Source: Paraburkholderia fungorum (lineage in GTDB: Bacteria; Pseudomonadota; Gammaproteobacteria; Burkholderiales; Burkholderiaceae). From it: a stretch of 64,000 bases of DNA. Made by a program: the position numbers and the translations under genes. The stretch spans positions 372,001 to 436,000 of the forward strand of contig NZ_MCAS01000001.1 in the NCBI RefSeq assembly GCF_003610895.1, read 5' to 3'. Below are positions 60,647-64,000 of this stretch, in pieces (within the stretch, counting starts at the first letter, position 1; each line of letters begins with the position of its first letter). The notes under the pieces were generated by a model that was not told the origin of the DNA, ran no database searches, and saw only the letters and a list, made by a program, of their open reading frames with translations.

Positions 60647-61401
60647 GGAACAATCCTCTCGACGCGAAAACGGATCATGTCGCCGGGCGCGAGCGTCGCC
60701 GGATTGTCACGCGCGGGGTCGAAAAACGACATCGACGTATGACCGATGGTGTTCCAGCCGCTCGGTCCCGCCGATGCCGAGACTCCCGTCTGCACGCCGC
60801 CGATCGACACCGCGCCGCCGGGCAGGCCCAGCACCGGCACCTTGCGTCGCGGCGTGGCGATACGCGGGTCCATTCCGCCCAGATAGCAGTAACCCGGATG
60901 GCTGCCGAGCGCATAGACCGTATAGAGCGGGGCGCAGTGCAACTGCACGACCTCGTCGACAGACAAGCCGGTGTGATTCACCACGTCCTGCAGATGCGGT
61001 CCGAACTCGCCGCCATATTCCACCGGCAACTCCACCACCTTCCCTTCGATCTGCAATTCGCTCGCCGTGGCCCATGCGCTGCGCAACGCCGTGCCGAAGG
61101 AATCCGGGTCTGCCGGCGGCGTGGAAAACGTCAGCATCAGATTCGTCACGCCCGGCACCGCTTCGCGTACGCCTGCCCAGGATTCGACCTCGCGGGCCAG
61201 CGTCCAGATGCGGCGCTGCGTGCGCAGATCGAGTGCGCCCGGTGCTTCGAACAGCATGGCCGTCGTGCCCAGCATGCTGATGCAAAGCGGCTGCTCCGAT
61301 TCATCCTGTTTCATTGCAAGGGCGGTCCTCTGTGAATCCCGTCGCAGCCGTCCGACTGCGTCCGCGTGCACGATCGACGCATGTTCAACCGTCAGCGTCA
61401 T
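60643..61401 (-). CDS. pxpB: 5-oxoprolinase subunit B (AHS1/KipI family)
   Basis: A 252-residue protein. Family motifs: [39 protein letters not shown] and SGWNTIGHT. It overlaps the biotin carboxylase stop by 4 nt (ATGA). An N-terminal extension of about 40 residues precedes the usual beginning near [12 protein letters not shown], so a later start is possible. Confidence 0.88.
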   Translation of the reverse strand: MTLTVEHASIVHADAVGRLRRDSQRTALAMKQDESEQPLCISMLGTTAMLFEAPGALDLRTQRRIWTLAREVESWAGVREAVPGVTNLMLTFSTPPADPDSFGTALRSAWATASELQIEGKVVELPVEYGGEFGPHLQDVVNHTGLSVDEVVQLHCAPLYTVYALGSHPGYCYLGGMDPRIATPRRKVPVLGLPGGAVSIGGVQTGVSASAGPSGWNTIGHTSMSFFDPARDNPATLAPGDMIRFRVERIVP

Positions 61402-62750
61402 GTCTGTTTCCTCTTGGCGAGCCAGCGCTCCAGATGATGAATGTCGACCCCGCCCGCAACGAATCCTTCGTCCTCGAGCATGGCCTGATGCAATGGCACG
61501 TTGGTGCGAATGCCTTCGACGCGCATCTCCGAGAGTGCGAGGCGCATGCGCGCCAGCGCCTCTTCACGGGTTGCGCCGTGCGTGATCACCTTGGCGATCA
61601 ACGAATCGTAATAGGGCGGCACGAGCGCGCCGCCGCTCATATGCGAGTCCACCCGTACACCGTTGCCACCCGGCAGTTCCCACACGGAAATCTTCCCCGG
61701 GCAAGGCGCGAATGTGAATGGGTCCTCGGCGTTGATCCGGCATTCCAGCGAATGACCCAGCGGGCGAATGTCCGATTGACGAAGGGTCAACGCGTGCCCC
61801 TGGGCGATCCGGATCTGTTCGCGCACGATGTCGATACCCGAGGTCATCTCCGTCACGGGATGCTCGACCTGCAAGCGCGTGTTCATTTCGATGAAATAGA
61901 ACTGGCCATTCTCGAACAGGAATTCGAAGGTACCCGCGCCGCGATAATTCGTCTGCCGGCAGGCTTCGACGCAACGCTCGCCTACTTGCCGGATCAGCGC
62001 CGGATCGATGCCAGGCGCGGGCGCCTCTTCCAGCACCTTCTGATGACGCCGTTGCAGCGAACAGTCACGCGAACCGAGCCACAACGCGTTGCCATGCGTA
62101 TCGCACAAGACCTGAATTTCAACGTGACGCGGATGCTCGAGAAACTTCTCGACATAAAGCTCGGGTTTGCCAAACGCGCGGCGCGCTTCCTCGCGCGTCA
62201 CCGACACGGCCTCGAGCAACTGTTCGGGGCCCGGCACGACGCGCATGCCTCGGCCGCCACCGCCACCCGCCGCCTTGACGATCACCGGATAGCCGATTTC
62301 ATCGGCCGCTCGCAGGATCTGCGCCGGGTCGTCCGGCAGACCGCCGTCCGGCCCCGGAACACAGGGCACACCCGCTGCACGCATGGCCCGTTTGGCGGCG
62401 ACTTTGTCGCCCATGATCCGAATGGACTCGGGTTCAGGGCCGATGAACACCATGCCCGCCGCCTCGACCTGTGCGGCAAACTCGGCGTTTTCCGAAAGAA
62501 AGCCGTAACCGGGATGAATCGCCTGTGCGCCGCTCACGTGCGCCGCAAAGAGAATCGCGCTCCGGTTCAGATAACTCTGGCCAGGTGCGGCAGGACCGAT
62601 GCACAGCGCCTCGTCGGCGAGCCGCACATAGCGTGCCTCGGCGTCGGCCTCGGAATGCACCGCAACGGTTTTAAGGCCCAGTTCACGACAGGCGCGCTGG
62701 ATTCGAAGCGCGATCTCGCCACGATTGGCAATCAGTACCTTGTTGAACAT
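61398..62750 (-). CDS. Biotin carboxylase (AccC-like)
   Basis: A 450-residue ATP-grasp enzyme that carboxylates biotin on the carrier protein. Motifs: [14 protein letters not shown] at the N-terminus, [11 protein letters not shown] (ATP lid), [15 protein letters not shown], and [17 protein letters not shown]. Length matches AccC. It is a paralogue dedicated to this operon, not necessarily the fatty-acid enzyme, since it is flanked by pxp genes and a LysR regulator. No carboxyltransferase (AccA/AccD) is present. Confidence 0.92.
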   Translation of the reverse strand: MFNKVLIANRGEIALRIQRACRELGLKTVAVHSEADAEARYVRLADEALCIGPAAPGQSYLNRSAILFAAHVSGAQAIHPGYGFLSENAEFAAQVEAAGMVFIGPEPESIRIMGDKVAAKRAMRAAGVPCVPGPDGGLPDDPAQILRAADEIGYPVIVKAAGGGGGRGMRVVPGPEQLLEAVSVTREEARRAFGKPELYVEKFLEHPRHVEIQVLCDTHGNALWLGSRDCSLQRRHQKVLEEAPAPGIDPALIRQVGERCVEACRQTNYRGAGTFEFLFENGQFYFIEMNTRLQVEHPVTEMTSGIDIVREQIRIAQGHALTLRQSDIRPLGHSLECRINAEDPFTFAPCPGKISVWELPGGNGVRVDSHMSGGALVPPYYDSLIAKVITHGATREEALARMRLALSEMRVEGIRTNVPLHQAMLEDEGFVAGGVDIHHLERWLAKRKQT

Positions 62751-62756
62751 GGTCGA

Positions 62757-63257
62757 TCAGCCGATCCGGAACAGTGGTTGCCCGGACTCCACTTCGCTGC
62801 CAGGCGTCACCAGAATTTCCAGAATGGCGCCGCTGAGCTCGGACTCGATCGCGTTGAACATCTTCATGGCTTCGATCGTGCAGAGCACCTGCCCTGCTTC
62901 GATCGTGTCGCCGAGGTTCACGAAAGGCGCCTCGCCGGGCGCCGGTGTCAGATGAACCACGCCGAACATGGGGGCGCACACGAGTTGCGCTTCAGTTTTT
63001 TTGCTTGCCTGGGTTGCGGGCGCCACGCGGGCCGGGTCGACTGACGACGCCGGTTCGGCGCTCAGCGCCTCGCCACCCTGAACGCCTGAGGCGGACGCCG
63101 TGGTTGCCGGCTCATCGCCCGATGGCGCATCTGCCCGCTTGCCTCGCTGTTTCGCCTTCACGAGCTTGACACGTTCCTCGCCCTCGATGACTTCGAGCTT
63201 GGCTAGCGGCGATTCCGCCAGCAGGTCGATCAGCGCCTTAATCTTCTGGAGATCCAT
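62757..63257 (-). CDS. Biotin carboxyl carrier protein (AccB-like)
   Basis: A 166-residue carrier with an N-terminal dimerisation region (MDLQKIKALIDLLAESPLAK), a Pro/Ala/Ser-rich linker (about 40-88) and a biotinyl domain with IEAMKM, biotin attached at Lys132. The start at 63257 is chosen by homology; its ribosome site is weak. It is first in the operon, 6 nt from the carboxylase gene. Confidence 0.9.
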   Translation of the reverse strand: MDLQKIKALIDLLAESPLAKLEVIEGEERVKLVKAKQRGKRADAPSGDEPATTASASGVQGGEALSAEPASSVDPARVAPATQASKKTEAQLVCAPMFGVVHLTPAPGEAPFVNLGDTIEAGQVLCTIEAMKMFNAIESELSGAILEILVTPGSEVESGQPLFRIG

Positions 63258-63420
63258 CTTTGAGTCCGTGGCCGGTTGGACGCACGCCGGTCGACTGGCG
63301 TGCGCGAAGCGCCGTTGGGGCAGCATGACAGCCGATTCGATCTCCGGTTGCCTCGCCCGCGTAACGGCTAGCCTCGTCGCTCCGGCTCACTGCGAACCGG
63401 GCGATTGACGATGGACTCAA

Positions 63421-63483
63421 TGTATCCGGCGCATAAAAATTGCGCCAAGACGGTTTGGCTTTGTAGCGATAAGGTGCGCTTAT
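63421..63483 (-). promoter_or_regulatory. LysR-type promoter 2 (carboxylase/pxp operon)
   Basis: ATAAG-N5-CTTAT at 63469-63483 (plus-strand reading), then the same CGCTACAAAGCCAA and CCGTCTT words as promoter 1 on the minus strand and a -10-like GATACA at 63426-63421. The box overlaps the stop codon of the LysR gene (63480-63482). Confidence 0.65.
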
Positions 63484-64000
63484 GTATCGGCGCCGGACTC
63501 GAAGCGCACGTCGAGCGCGAGGTCGCCGGCCAGTTCCAGCAGGATGTCCTTGACGGCCGCAGCCGGCTCGGAAAGCGGCAGGTGGTCGGACAGACAGACC
63601 GACAGAGGAATCTTGATGACGGGCGAAACGATCCGGCATTGCACGACGTCACCCGCCGCCGCCACGACCCGCGCGGTGGAATCGGGCAGGATAGTCGCGC
63701 CGATACCCGCGCTCACCGCCGCCGACAGCGTCGACGCGGATTCGATTTCAGCCACCACCTTGGGGATCATCTGCACGCGCGCGAAGCCCTCGTCGACGTA
63801 CTTGCGCAGATAGTTGTACGGACGCGGCAGCAGCAAGGGCACGTCGCGCAATTCGGTCACGCCGATCTGCTCCTGCGTGATCCCCATGCTGCGCGGCGCG
63901 ACGAGGAACAGTTCCTCATTCATCAGAAGCTGGAACGACAGACCATGCACGGGCTTGTCGCCGTACAGCACGGCCATGTCCATGCGCCCGTTCATGATCA
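63480..64000 (-). CDS. LysR-family transcriptional regulator (N-terminus outside window)
   Basis: Only the C-terminal about 173 residues are present; the frame is open to the window edge. It reads as an LTTR substrate-binding domain: MDMAVLYGD, FLVAPRSMG, VSAGIGATILPDS and IPLSVCLSDHLPLS, similar to Nac/Cbl-type members. The HTH is off the window. The gene points into the carboxylase/pxp operon and its stop codon lies in that operon's LysR box, so it is the likely regulator of both promoters described. Confidence 0.82.
   Translation of the reverse strand, partial: IMNGRMDMAVLYGDKPVHGLSFQLLMNEELFLVAPRSMGITQEQIGVTELRDVPLLLPRPYNYLRKYVDEGFARVQMIPKVVAEIESASTLSAAVSAGIGATILPDSTARVVAAAGDVVQCRIVSPVIKIPLSVCLSDHLPLSEPAAAVKDILLELAGDLALDVRFESGADT

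Overview
The window reads as a high-GC betaproteobacterial chromosome or second replicon, most likely Burkholderiaceae (Paraburkholderia/Caballeronia-like). The reasons are the GC-rich codon use, the T6SS gene set, a DUF4148 protein, a KfrA-type coiled-coil protein (common on secondary replicons), many solute-binding-protein transport operons, and a pxp/acetyl-CoA-carboxylase-like operon next to a PEP-carboxylase paralogue. No rRNA, tRNA, CRISPR array, integrase or intact insertion sequence was found.

Layout. 1-1.7 kb: RDD membrane protein and a small orphan protein. 2.2-9.8 kb: an AT-richer accessory island holding a 1636-residue P-loop (STAND-like) protein with a C-terminal phospholipase-D-like domain and a Walker A lacking its lysine, a C4-antisense-RNA-like structured leader before a small gene, and a protein with a possible restriction-type (D...QxK) nuclease core. 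This is the best candidate for an undescribed defence system. 9.8-12.3 kb: NarL/LuxR-type two-component pair with a 91-nt gene overlap. 12.6-16.6 kb: GntR/FCD regulator and a sugar-type ABC transporter, with two matches to the FCD operator consensus in the promoter region. 16.6-24.9 kb: lipoproteins, PBP4-like and beta-lactamase-fold hydrolases, HAD phosphatase, LysE exporter. 24.9-31.2 kb: KfrA-like protein, DUF2235 hydrolase, Kup potassium transporter. 31.4-35.5 kb: LuxR regulator, P1/DmpA peptidase, polyamine- and amino-acid-binding proteins. 36.3-37.9 kb: secreted Gly/Ser-repeat protein. 38.1-41.7 kb: a broken type VI secretion locus (tssJ, tssG, 3' part of tssF, facing the 3' part of hcp and tssE) with a head-to-head breakpoint at an 8-bp palindrome. 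41.8-48.4 kb: an EnvZ/OmpR-type pair surrounded by secreted enzymes. Three intergenic regions here share a roughly 80-100-bp promoter module with tandem TGTATC half-sites, which looks like a compact regulon. 48.5-54.5 kb: gluconate dehydrogenase and kinase, amino-acid-type ABC transporter, 2-hydroxyacid dehydrogenase. 54.6-64 kb: PEP-carboxylase-like protein and SDR, then a pxpA / degenerate biotinyl-domain protein / pxpC / pxpB / biotin carboxylase / BCCP operon and a LysR regulator. The two operons share a promoter with an ATAAG-N5-CTTAT LysR-type box.

How genes work together. The LysR gene at the right edge probably controls both the 63.3-58.3 kb and the 58.1-54.6 kb operons, because box and promoter are nearly identical and collinear. 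The OmpR-type regulator at 44.4-45.1 kb probably controls an alpha/beta hydrolase, a thioredoxin-like protein and a DUF4148 protein. All functional calls come from motif reading alone; no database search was possible.
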